From assembly GCA_040437565.1 (NCBI GenBank), contig JBDOQK010000050.1, forward strand, positions 124,001-188,000: a DNA stretch of 64,000 bases, given 5' to 3'. The DNA is from Albugo candida. Lineage: Eukaryota > Oomycota > Peronosporomycetes > Albuginales. Positions 32,597 through 42,548 of this stretch are shown piece after piece. Position 1 is the stretch's first letter, and every line of letters starts with the position of its first letter. The notes beneath the pieces were generated by a model. That model was given only the letters and a program-made list of their open reading frames with translations, was not told where the DNA came from and searched no databases. Made by a program: the position numbers and the translations under genes.

Positions 32597-34201
32597 TCAG
32601 TTTAAAATAGGGGGAACAAACCTCATCGCGCGTTCTTCCTCTTCTTCCTCCAAATCGCTCCACTTGTCCTCTGAACCTTCCGAGTCTTCTTCCGTGACCC
32701 AATTAGCGTCGTTCTTGGGTTTCCATCGCATTATTAATCCGTCCTCGCCGGCTGTGTATAATTCACAAGTGCTTTTACGGTACACACAAGACGTAATTGC
32801 CGCAAAGTGAGCAGTTGATTTGATGATTGGTGCTGATCCACACGTTAGTGGCACTCCAAGTTTTTTCTCAGATTTAGCTTGACGATACAAATGAGTATCA
32901 GCTTCCTCATTGGGATGTACCAAATACGATACTAATTCCCCTAATTTCCCATTTGGATGGAAGAGGACGGTACTCCTTTCATCGGCTTCCTGGATGCATT
33001 GCATTCGAACGCTTCTTCCCATGACTCCATTTTTGGCGTCTTGATAGTGTACAAACGCATGAGACCCATTACTTGTGTTCCACAATCGAATCGTTTGATC
33101 GGTACCAGTACTTAAAAGAAATCGTCCATTAGGCGTGAAGCAAAGCGAGTTGATCCCTCCATTATGAGCTCGAACATGCGAATACGACGCCGACAGATGA
33201 GGATCTCGTCGCTGGTGATCAATTCGTTGCTTCTTCTTGTCCTGTTTTCGAGGCAAATGCACGTTGATAGTGCTTTTTGCCCGTTGGATGTCTCGATATT
33301 GGCGACTCAGTGAAGAAATACTCATTTTTGTCATTTTTGTCCTTCTTGGTTCTGCGGTTTGTAACGAACTGCTCTGAGCTTCCCACACTGCCGCTCGGCT
33401 TGGAACCACTGCTTCTCCGTCTTGACTCGTACAATATAAACACGCAGTCATTCCTGATCGCCTGATATCCCAAAAGCGTATTTCACCACGAGAGCACGCC
33501 GTTGCGAGCTCATACTCATTCACAGGTGACCAAGCGAGTGTCCAGACAGAATCTTTGTGTCCCAATAACGTGTGCGTGGAAGCGCCAGTCGCTACGTCAC
33601 ACAATCGAATTTGACCATTACCGGTACTTGCAGCTGCCAGTGAGTGAGTTGTGGCACAGGCTGAGAATTTAACCGTGAATACTTTACTGCCAAGCTTCCA
33701 CGTTTTCACAATAGCAAGCTCATTTCCGTCCCAGATCTGAACGCTTCCTTCCTCATCGAACACGCTTACAACGCAGATACCTCCATCTGGATACCAGGAA
33801 AGAGATGACACACCGCTCGGAAGTGTGCTTGTGAGAGTTGGGCAAGTGCTTGCCGATTGCTGGAGAGCGACCGCACTTTGATTTTTAGAGGTGTTATGTA
33901 GCGATTGTGAGTAAGAAGAAGGATTGCATGGCATTTCGGGTGAATCCGATGAGAATTTGGCGACATCGTATAGCAATAATCGCGATTTCGAGGTTCCCAC
34001 GAGCAGATACTGGTCATATATCGGGTCTATTTCCATGCACCAAATACTCGTTTTTGGTGTATACACGAAGGCAGAGGATGACGCAATCATATGGGTTGTT
34101 TGGTATGCGACACGATGACATGGATATGGGCTCGAAAAACCCATTGTTCGTTCATGAACGTATGTAAACGCAGAACTTGTTTGCCAAGGTGTAATGGCCA
34201 T
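32597..34201 (-). CDS. ERCC8/CSA-like WD40 repeat protein
   Basis: 534 residues from the ATG at 34201; the codon at 34207 is TTG. WD40 repeats run over most of the length, with GSVQIWDGNEL, IRLCDVATG, IRFWDIRRSG and IRLWNTSNGSHAFVHY. The last closely follows the CSA pattern MRLWNSSNGENTLVNY, and HILQGH/HTLLGHKDSVWTLAWSP also fits. CSA is the substrate receptor of a CUL4-DDB1 ubiquitin ligase in transcription-coupled repair. Two departures from the usual form (about 400 residues) are seen: a basic low-complexity insertion of roughly 70 residues between repeats (KKKQRIDHQRRDP region), and an acidic tail (EEDSEGSEDKWSDLEEEEEE). Single exon. Confidence 0.8.
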   Translation of the reverse strand: MAITPWQTSSAFTYVHERTMGFSSPYPCHRVAYQTTHMIASSSAFVYTPKTSIWCMEIDPIYDQYLLVGTSKSRLLLYDVAKFSSDSPEMPCNPSSYSQSLHNTSKNQSAVALQQSASTCPTLTSTLPSGVSSLSWYPDGGICVVSVFDEEGSVQIWDGNELAIVKTWKLGSKVFTVKFSACATTHSLAAASTGNGQIRLCDVATGASTHTLLGHKDSVWTLAWSPVNEYELATACSRGEIRFWDIRRSGMTACLYCTSQDGEAVVPSRAAVWEAQSSSLQTAEPRRTKMTKMSISSLSRQYRDIQRAKSTINVHLPRKQDKKKQRIDHQRRDPHLSASYSHVRAHNGGINSLCFTPNGRFLLSTGTDQTIRLWNTSNGSHAFVHYQDAKNGVMGRSVRMQCIQEADERSTVLFHPNGKLGELVSYLVHPNEEADTHLYRQAKSEKKLGVPLTCGSAPIIKSTAHFAAITSCVYRKSTCELYTAGEDGLIMRWKPKNDANWVTEEDSEGSEDKWSDLEEEEEERAMRFVPPILN

Positions 34202-34289
34202 TTCCAAAGCATTGCGAGGTAGTACCGTTCTAATGCATTAAGTTATAGATCACTTGTATTCAATTAATAGAAGTGGCGCAGTAAATCGA

Positions 34290-35288
34290 TTAAATAAGCT
34301 GCAAGGGAGCGTTGTCATCCAATATATACGCTATAGGGATAGCTTGAAATACATTCATATATTGATGACTGGTGCATCGGACGTTGTGGTCTCCGCTCAT
34401 TACAATGTGACAAGTCTTACCGTTTGGAGGAAAGTGTTTGCTTGCTGACAAAGCTTTCGACCTTGACATGGGGTTTGTGATCTCGTGATAAGACGAACGC
34501 TGTGCAATACGATAGAGTACCATGAAACAAGAGAGAAGAGTCCAAACCATTGTCACGCATCCAAGCATCCGAAGCCAACTCATTACAAGTACACTGTTCA
34601 ATTCTAATTTCTCCATCACTTTCAACCCACAACCAGAAACAATAGGGGAATGGACGGATGTAGCGCTTATGTTTCCCACATCACAGGTCTCCATGAAGTC
34701 GGAAAACCAACATAATTGAGTGTTTTTACACGAAACAAAGTATCCCTCCATATGAGTGAAAACCTTGACGTCAAAAGGATCGCAGAGTTTGTACATTGTC
34801 AGGACCAGATGATCGATTTCATTTAACACATATTGATCACTCATGGCGAGAGAAAAACGCGAAGTAAATCCAAGTTTTCTTCTTGCTTCATACAGCAAGT
34901 TTCGGAGATGTTGAAAGCCAATTACGACTGCAACCGCCGCACCGAATTGCGTCAAGAACATTAGTTTTGTACTGCGTCGACTAGCGTTGCTTGTGACCCG
35001 CGAAAGTATTATCATGAGCGCTCCAACGAGTAGCAATCCATAGGCAATAGAGTCTCCGTGTACTTTCAGTACTAACCATATCGAGTCGAACGTGAATAAG
35101 GTAAACACGCTAATCCAAATAATAAATGCTGGTTCTAGGAGTAGCCCACTTGCGAGTATACAGAAAAGTGCGCCACACAACAAGTTCACTACACTTGCAC
35201 TCTGCACGGTGATATGCATGGCTTTCTCGCATTTGCTACTCAGCGACATGATTAGGGAAACGTCAAATGATATTTTCGCCACATGCAT
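34290..35288 (-). CDS. Multi-pass membrane protein, tetraspanin-like topology
   Basis: 332 residues, ATG at 35288 (an internal ATG at codon 14 is also possible). Hydrophobic segments lie near residues 32-51, 53-73, 81-96 and 108-123. They are followed by a loop of about 110 residues with several cysteines (LCDPFD, SCKNTQLCW, ETCDVG, SGCGL), then another span near 238-262 and a soluble tail. The three-spans, large-cysteine-loop, last-span order resembles tetraspanins, but there is one extra hydrophobic segment and the CCG motif of tetraspanins is not seen. Unlike the effector loci, it sits in a core gene run. Family assignment is weak. Confidence 0.6.
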   Translation of the reverse strand: MHVAKISFDVSLIMSLSSKCEKAMHITVQSASVVNLLCGALFCILASGLLLEPAFIIWISVFTLFTFDSIWLVLKVHGDSIAYGLLLVGALMIILSRVTSNASRRSTKLMFLTQFGAAVAVVIGFQHLRNLLYEARRKLGFTSRFSLAMSDQYVLNEIDHLVLTMYKLCDPFDVKVFTHMEGYFVSCKNTQLCWFSDFMETCDVGNISATSVHSPIVSGCGLKVMEKLELNSVLVMSWLRMLGCVTMVWTLLSCFMVLYRIAQRSSYHEITNPMSRSKALSASKHFPPNGKTCHIVMSGDHNVRCTSHQYMNVFQAIPIAYILDDNAPLQLI

Positions 35289-35409
35289 ATTACATCGGGA
35301 GAGGAGTCATACTCAAATTAATGTGACTCACGTTATTTTTATTACTGGAATAGGGGATAAACGCGCCCAGTTGGCAACAATGAGAAGAGTGAATAAAGAT
35401 TCTATTTGT

Positions 35410-36754
35410 CTATGAGCTAGATTGTTCGACATTAAACATCTTCAGCAGACAATCCTCACCACCGGAAGCTAGCTTCAACGTAGTATGATCGCCTCTCGGC
35501 GCATTGATCCAAGAAATGTCAAACGCTTTACCGTCATGAGCGGTGATGGAATGAAGTGGAATACCACATCGATCGTCCCAGACCTTGACAAATCCATCGT
35601 ATCCACCAGAAGCAAATAAATGCTCGTGGCTGTCACACCACTGCACGCTACTCACCCATCCTTGATGTGACTCGAATGTGCGCTGTACAGCTCTCTGTCC
35701 GTTTTCACTTGCACGGGGATCCCACAGTCGAACACAATGATCTGGATGAGCTGTAAGAATGATGTTTGTGTGTACATTCACACTCAAATCGGTAATAGCG
35801 CGATCTCCAAGCATACTTTGAACGCATTGCTGCTTCAATCTGTCCCAAATTCGCACGGATCGATCAACTGAAGCGGATACGACACATTCTGATCGATGTG
35901 GGTGAAACGCAACACTTGTTACGGGAGCAGTGTGACCTGTGAGTACAACATCAGGTTTTGAATTGCTGGATGATTGCACTGGCTCAACTTTCTTTTGTCG
36001 TTTTCTTTCACGACATAAGTCGCCATCTAATCTTTTTTCCAAGTTCCAAACTCGCACCGTGTGATCCCATCCACCGGTGATGACCTGTTCCGACGTCATA
36101 CACACATCATTGACGCTATTGGTGTGACCACACAGCATATTCTGATCGCTTAGCGTGCTAGTGTTTTGATCATACCGCCAAATACGGGCGATCTGATCCA
36201 ATCCACATGTAGCTATTAGGTACACGTCTGCGGAAGGATGATACTTCACGTGGACAGCTTTGATAGCGCCTTCATGAGCATGTTGTTGTGCCTTACAAAC
36301 TCCCTTATCGACACCGTAAATTCTCAGAATCCCATCATAGCTTCCAGTTGCAACTACTTCGGACCCTGTAGCACTTACGGCGCTGACCCAGTCGGAATGA
36401 GATGCTTTTATATCGAAATTCGGTTCAGGCAGAGCGCGAACGTATTCCAACGTGAGAATCGTTTCTTCCGATAAAAGATGCTGAGACATGTACTTTGAAA
36501 GCGACGTCCGCAGGAAGTTTTCATCAATGAGAAAATCAAATAATATAACTTTGGGCGGATTCAGCAAATGATTAATCACTTTCGATAGCAAGTGGCGATT
36601 GGAGCGCGTGGGCAGCGCGATGGGTGTTTCAGTAACGGAAATTGAGGCATCTTTGGTGATGAAACGGACGCGTACCTATAATATATCGCCACTAGATAAA
36701 ATGGGCGGAATCAACTGAGCATGGTGCACGTACTTGCGGTCCTTCTTCGTCCAT
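35410..36754 (-). CDS. WDR12: WDR12/Ytm1 ribosome biogenesis protein
   Basis: Two exons, 36754-36734 and 36675-35410, joined over a 58-nt GT..AG intron, give 428 residues starting MDEEGPQVRVRFITKDASIS. The N-terminus is an NLE domain (VRVRFITK, IALPTRSNRHLLSKVINHLL, FLRTSLSKYM), which in Ytm1 binds the MIDAS domain of the AAA protein Rea1/Midasin. Seven or more WD40 repeats follow (GSYDGILRIYG, GGWDHTVRVWN, ASVDRSVRIWDR, GGYDGFVKVWDD, GGEDCLLKMF). Length and order match WDR12, part of the PeBoW complex needed for 60S maturation in the nucleolus. It lies 126 bases downstream of the sorting nexin gene on the same strand. Confidence 0.92.
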
Positions 36755-36880
36755 GGAATCGCGATGGTAAATAATTGGCGGATGGATCAAACGTAATGTC
36801 GCTTTGGATTGGTAAAAAATGGTATAGAAACCTTCTGATTGGCTTTATTATCTACATACACCGCTTTTCACCCAATCACA

Positions 36881-38595
36881 CTACAGTATCACGTCGGCAG
36901 CTCCATTTTCCGCAATTGAAGCATCCTTTTTCCTGCCAGAAAAATCCAATTCGTCAACCTCAACAGTAATTTTCGAGACGTTTTCTTGTTCTGCATTCAT
37001 CTGCGCCGATGGGACCTGTATATTTGCAATCTTTGGTACGACTTGATCCCACTCTTTCTCAACCTGAATGCACACAAAAAGTCAGAATAAATGTGTGAGA
37101 TTTATAGTGCAACCCACTCGCTGGCTGTACGCAATTTGAAGATGAATGTAATCCAAAACTATGCGCTTGAAATCGACCGATTTCTGCTCTTTGAAGCGTT
37201 TTACCTGCCGAAAAATAAAGTCGTAAACAGATTTTAAAGTACACGCAGACATACTTCGCGTAAGACGCGCTCCGTGACAATGTCATATTCCAATTTCGCA
37301 TCATCAACTCGCTGTTGCGCTTTCAACACGTCATTTTTTGCCAGTTGGAATTTCTCACTGCTACCGCTCTTTAGATTGACCAATTTCTCACTAATTTGCG
37401 TTTTGTACTCCAAATCGATCACTGCATTAATGTATCCATTTCGAACTTCATTTCGTTTATGCAACGCGGTTTTTGCAGCAGCGACTAATCGAATGTAGTC
37501 GGAAATCGGCTCTTCGAAATGAATCGCTTCTTTTTCCGCATGTTCTGCAGCCAAAAGAGATAATTGATCCGCACATTCGCCAATATAGTACAATCCTTCT
37601 TGCAAGGATTCGTTCTCTTCCGACTTGCCCAATTGCGTGAAGGACACTCCGAATTCGAATAATCCATCAGCGATTTCTCGTGCTCGCTTGGTCAAGCCAT
37701 GAGCGTGTTTGTACAAACCAGCAATTATAGGTTCCAAGCCGTCCATATACGCCATCATTTCTTCAATTTCAACATCGGCAGCTGTCTTCTCCATCTTTGG
37801 TTTTCCTGATACAGCACTGGCTCCCGCTCCAATCACTGTGGTTGAAATTGTGTTGACAGTCTCATCAAACCACTGAAATAATGACGTAGCAGTAGATGAT
37901 CCAGAGACAGCTGCGGCCGCAAATTGACCAAATTTACTCTGTTTGCCGGATCGATTCGCATGCTCTAATTTGTATTGCTGAAGCCTTTCTTCGCTTACTT
38001 CCAAAAACACAATCAGTTGATCATCGTGCTGGATCTCAGGATGCGTACAACATCTGTGCAAAAAAAGTTGAAGTGCTCGACGTCTTGATTCAACAAATTC
38101 GGGGGAAAATCGTCCAACTAAAAGCTTTTCGGGAAGAGGTGGAATCACAACGCCGGTATACGATGTAGAAAGCGTTCCGTGTAGCCACACAAAATCACTA
38201 TATCGTCTCAAAACACTAAATGATCGCTGAGAAAACTGAGGACGATCGGTAGTAATATTTATTCTGTATGAAATATATGCTTGCATCCCTTCTCCTTGCT
38301 TCATCGGTTCACTCACAGACACTTCGATATGATTGAGATCTCTTTTGCGCTTCACATCGGTCTCTTTCTCCTCCTCATAATTTGAATAGTATCGAGGCAT
38401 TGCTGCTTTTGTAAGATTCCCATACATTGTATTCTCAGAAGAAAGAATGTTTCCTTCCATCTCACTATCGATACTCTTCATGGAATCAGAAGCTTCATTT
38501 TCTCGCATTGTGTCGAGTCTGAGGGTGGTCGAGCGTGCAGAAGATGTATTCTTAGTAGGGTCGACATTGACCCATTTTTTACCACTTTGGTCCAT
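36881..38595 (-). CDS. PX-BAR sorting nexin (SNX1/SNX2 type)
   Basis: Three exons: 38595-37255, 37204-37118 and 37063-36881, introns 50 and 54 nt, 536 residues. The PX domain lies at about 85-205 (RRYSDFVWLHGTL, IPPLPEK, RRRALQLFLHRC) and has the RRYSDF and basic residues used for phosphoinositide binding. A coiled BAR region covers about 250-510 (DVEIEEMMAYMDGLEPIIAGLYKHA and the helix-rich end IAYSQRVEKEWDQVVP). Proteins of this type bind endosomal membranes and help form retromer tubules. The 60-residue tail after the last intron is acidic. The start at 38595 faces a + strand gene 116 bases away, so they may share a promoter. Confidence 0.88.
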
Positions 38596-38711
38596 CTAAT
38601 GAAATGCGGTGGTGCACTACTTTTAGATGAAGAATTCGGAGTCAAATCAAAATTCGTTGTACCGCTTCAAGAAGGAAATTAAAAGATAGCGTGTACAACA
38701 TAGAATACGGT

Positions 38712-39407
38712 ATGCTGTCACTGGATTCTACAAATCATTCAGGGTCTTTGATTAAGAGTCAGATGTCTCTGATAGAAGTCGGCTTTTGGGCCATTAAGAA
38801 CAGAGTGTCAGAGGACGCGCCCATCCCAGGTATTGATCCACGTGACTCAGTCGACCCCGAATGGTTCACGATAGCTCACAATATTCGCATCACAAATATC
38901 TTTGGTATTACTCCTGAGATGAGCTTCTCAGTTCTACAGCGATTAGTGTGGTATCTCAGATTCGCAGGTGTCATCGAATCGTATGAACATGGATACAGCT
39001 ATTGTCGCTTTCAATCATGTAAAATTGCTCGTGAAAATGTGAAAGTAATGGGCGCATGCACATTCACAGACGGAATATATTGCTGGCCAGAAGGTTACTG
39101 CCATTATATTATGTACCATTGTGTGAAACCACCTCAGAAATTTCTAAATCATGTTGAGAATAACTTTAGATATGCAGTTCAGTCTGCTCGTGATCGTGAG
39201 GCTCAATCAATGGGTTTGTGCTTGTGGAATACTGAATCGATGCAAGCAGAATCCATGCCAAAATGCAATTCCGAATGGATTTTGGAGCACACAAATATAC
39301 GTCTTGTCAGCGTGAATTCCTCGCTCGTGGAGATGCATACCTGGACACCTGTAATCAATTCAGTAGGTTGGATTGACAAATCATGTAGTGTTGGTGATAG
39401 CACTTAG
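38712..39407 (+). CDS. Conserved hypothetical protein
   Basis: 231 residues from the ATG at 38712; the longer frame opens at a GTG (38691). No signal peptide or membrane span is evident. A distinctive central stretch reads TFTDGIYCWPEGYCHYIMYHCVKPPQKFL, with closely spaced cysteines and aromatic residues. An earlier WYLRFAGVIESYEHG segment looks like folded, coding sequence. I do not recognise the family. It is divergently arranged with the sorting nexin gene. Confidence 0.65.
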   Translation: MLSLDSTNHSGSLIKSQMSLIEVGFWAIKNRVSEDAPIPGIDPRDSVDPEWFTIAHNIRITNIFGITPEMSFSVLQRLVWYLRFAGVIESYEHGYSYCRFQSCKIARENVKVMGACTFTDGIYCWPEGYCHYIMYHCVKPPQKFLNHVENNFRYAVQSARDREAQSMGLCLWNTESMQAESMPKCNSEWILEHTNIRLVSVNSSLVEMHTWTPVINSVGWIDKSCSVGDST

Positions 39408-39651
39408 AGGAGCATTTCAAGGAGTCATATACGTTATCATATGCACAACTTAGCATGGGATATTGGTCAGATTGGTTCGACTATAAATACCTCATGTAGG
39501 AGGTATGAGATCACCACTTTAGGCACATGTAGAAAAAGCAGAAACAGAATACTCAATGGAAGCAACTTTGAGCTCGGTTCTGACGCTAAGCAACTTCAAT
39601 CGCACATAAGTGAGAAGGTACGCAAACCTAACCCAAGTACGTCGAGTGGAA

Positions 39652-41668
39652 ATGGTTTCTACCGTTGACAAAGACGCAAACGTTATCGACACACTCATGG
39701 AGATTGTATACAGCAATGAGAATTTCCACGTTCAAAAAAAAATCTTATCCTTTGATGTAGTACGTCAATACGCAAAAGAGTCGCTTGTGGCTGCTAAAGG
39801 CGAAACATCAGACGCATTGGACCAATTATGGACTCGAATGGAGTTATTACGGATAGCTACTATTCAGGAAACAAAGGTACTTCCCATGCATCATTTAATT
39901 ACAATTCTATCAGACGAACTTGATCTCCACTTGGTTGAATCGCAATTCAACGCTTTTCTCGCCGTCCAGCACCGCTTAAGCCATCGTATTAACGAAGACA
40001 AGGCATCCGAGCAGTTGGCGCTCCAATTGAGTGAAAAGTCAGCACAAAATGATGAAAATCCGCTGCAACAATTGCAAGCCATTTTTCCTCATGTACCGTC
40101 CAAGATCATGCTAGAAACACTGGAAAAGCACGAATATGACCTAGAAGCTACTGCAGATGCACTACTTCACGCAAAAACTGGCTCAGAGTCAATGGATTTT
40201 AGGAAAGCCGTCACAAATGGAAACTACAAAAGAGCTTCACCGCACACAGACGCGTCCAATACAGCCACTAAATCGCAACATCTCTCCCCGGAAGTGTGTG
40301 TCAACTTTAAGAGCGTCAAAAAGAAGTCACAAAAATTGGAAAAATCACAAAAATTGGTGCAACATTCCGTCACATCGAGCATCGAAAATGCCTGGATGCA
40401 AAGCAATGAATACAATTGGCAAGAGTCGAAACTGACTTCAAAGCTCAAATGCGATCGATTGATTGGTCTCTTCCCAACTGTCAGCAGAGATGTATTGGAA
40501 GCGGTAGGAAATGCTTCTCTATTTTTTGATCTTCATCCAATTTGATCTTTTTTAGGCATATTATATGAATCACTGCAATTCAGACGCAACAGAAGCCATC
40601 ATTCGAGAAATTTACGGCATCGAATGGCCTTGCCAACCGCCTCTGCCGCCGGAACCTCCCATAACACCATGCCGGACTGTGATTCCGGCTCCTTCCGACA
40701 GTAATTTCGCATACAAACAACAACTTGTGCAAGAAGCTCACGCTCAAGTTCGTCATCACTTCCAGGAGCTTTTGAGATGCCGGACGCATCGACGGACACC
40801 ACAGCACTGGAGTGATAAAGTTCAAGCGTATGGGCATTATCGTACCTTGACATACTCTTTCTGATTTGTCTTTGGCTGCAGCCTTTCAAGTGCCCGATCC
40901 TCTNNNNNNNNNNNNNNNNNNNNNNNNNNNNNNNNNNNNNNNNNNNNNNNNNNNNNNNNNNNNNNNNNNNNNNNNNNNNNNNNNNNNNNNNNNNNNNNNN
41001 NNNTACGGCATCGAATGGCCTTGCCAACCGCCTCTGCCGCCGGAACCTCCCATAACACCATGCCGGACTGTGATTCCGGCTCCTTCCGACAGTAATTTCG
41101 CATACAAACAACAACTTGTGCAAGAAGCTCACGCTCAAGTTCGTCATCACTTCCAGGAGCTTTTGAGATGCCGGACGCATCGACGGACACCACAGCACTG
41201 GAGTGATAAAGTTCAAGCGTATGGGCATTATCGTACCTTGACATACTCTTTCTGATTTGTCTTTGGCTGCAGCCTTTCAAGTGCCCGATCCTCTTTACGT
41301 CAAGCCCAACGTGATGCGGCCGATGCGTTCTTTTCCCACAATTCACATCTCATCTCGTGAGTCTCAATGTACGCGTTACCGCTGCTTTCTTCACGGCTTT
41401 CTTTTCCAGGCAAAACCAACCGATCGATCTACATGGGCTCCTCGTCTTACAAGCGCTTGACGTTTTGAAAAAGCTTCTTGCATATTGCGAAACGGAAAAG
41501 TATCGCCAATTCATCCTCATCTGTGGTCGTGGAAAACACTCGACCAGTGGGAAGGCCAGGATTCTCCCTTGTATTCGAGCATCATTGAATCGTCGTGGAA
41601 TACCATATACATTAGCCGTTGGGAGCGTTCGAATCTTCCCATTAAAGACGCGGAGTCCAAGCATGTGA
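39652..41668 (+). CDS. CUE-CUE-Smr domain protein
   Basis: Exons: 39652-40503, 40556-40827 (repeated at up to 41218), 41273-41356 and 41410-41668, with introns of 52-54 nt. Together they code for 488 residues. A CUE domain lies at about 137-173 (LQQLQAIFPHVPSKIMLETLEKH) and a second at about 272-310 (RLIGLFPTVSRDVLEAAYYMN), split by the first intron. A short helical linker resembling DUF1771 (LRQAQRDAADAFFSHN) precedes a C-terminal Smr domain (IDLHGLLVLQALDVL, ICGRGKHSTSGKARILP, GSVRIFP). CUE domains bind ubiquitin and eukaryotic Smr domains bind or cut nucleic acid. N4BP2 and plant CID7 have related layouts and have been linked to no-go mRNA decay. A scaffold gap (40904-41003) splits the gene; the flanks overlap by 291 bases. 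Confidence 0.85.
40904..41003. other. 100-N gap with 291-base flanking overlap
   Basis: Bases 40613-40903 recur at 41004-41294. One copy of exon 2 of the CUE-Smr gene is an assembly artefact. Confidence 0.9.
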
Positions 41669-42548
41669 AGAAAGCAACGTAGTGACCCCTGTCATACCGT
41701 CGTAACCCGAAAGAATTACAAGTTAACGACCGACGTGAAAATATTTCTCTTTTGCACAAAGATTTCGAAAAGAATGGACCCCGCTGTGCAGTCATTGCAA
41801 AAGCTTGCATTCCCGACTGTAACAGAAGCTCGCTGATGTCATCATCCCGTTCTCAGTGACTATTGTCGTCCAAATCACAGTTGGTAACATCGACAACGAA
41901 GAGACAGTCACATCCTCTGCAGATTTTCTCGTGTTGAGCTTGTACTCCAACTTCCCATCAAACCTATCGACAGTGTAACGCCATCTCATCCTAACTCGAG
42001 TGCTCGGATCCTCCCGGCATCTTACTGTTGCAATGTGACCTCTGTCGGACGGCAGCAACAGTGCGTTATCGAGCAGTAACAGCGTCCAAGTTGGCTGTAT
42101 CGCTCTTTACAAATGCACTACACACTCCTTATAGCAAAAAGCTACGCTTTTCAATTGCGGAGCTGCTTTCGGACGCCGCCGCATCACGCGTCTGACGCAG
42201 GATGACGACGGCATCTCCATCGCCCAAAGTCGCCGCGACTTCAGCGCGCAGCGTGTAGCGTGTAGCAGGACGACCACAAATGCGATTTTTCTCTGTGAAC
42301 ATTTATGGTGGAAGATCTACTTCGGCAGAGGATAGTTCGCTTGTTTATCATTGCGGAATGTTGTACTGCATCAAGAGGTACATGCGTGTCCGCTAAGCGC
42401 ATAATCGATTTATACGGCACTAGTAAACATAATTATAAGCGACAAAGGCGTAACGCGAGAAAGCCATTCGTGGTTCCTAATTATCTTCATAAAATAGTCG
42501 GACTGAAATATGTTAAAATCGTTGGAACTCTATGATTCTTTCGCCGCG
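41669..42548. other. Intergenic stretch, no supported gene
   Basis: Open frames of 76-88 codons (42305-42535 plus, 41792-42058 minus) have no recognisable domain. The part near 42150-42280 is richer in G and C than its surroundings (ggacgccgccgcatcacgcg) and could be an eroded coding segment. Confidence 0.4.

Noticed and set aside
33219-33473. Minus-strand frame inside the CSA-like gene
   Set aside because: Other-frame shadow of the WD40 coding sequence; composition is that of an out-of-frame translation.
42305-42535. 76-codon + strand frame as a small gene
   Set aside because: Has an ATG and basic composition but no signal peptide, homology or initiator that I could recognise.
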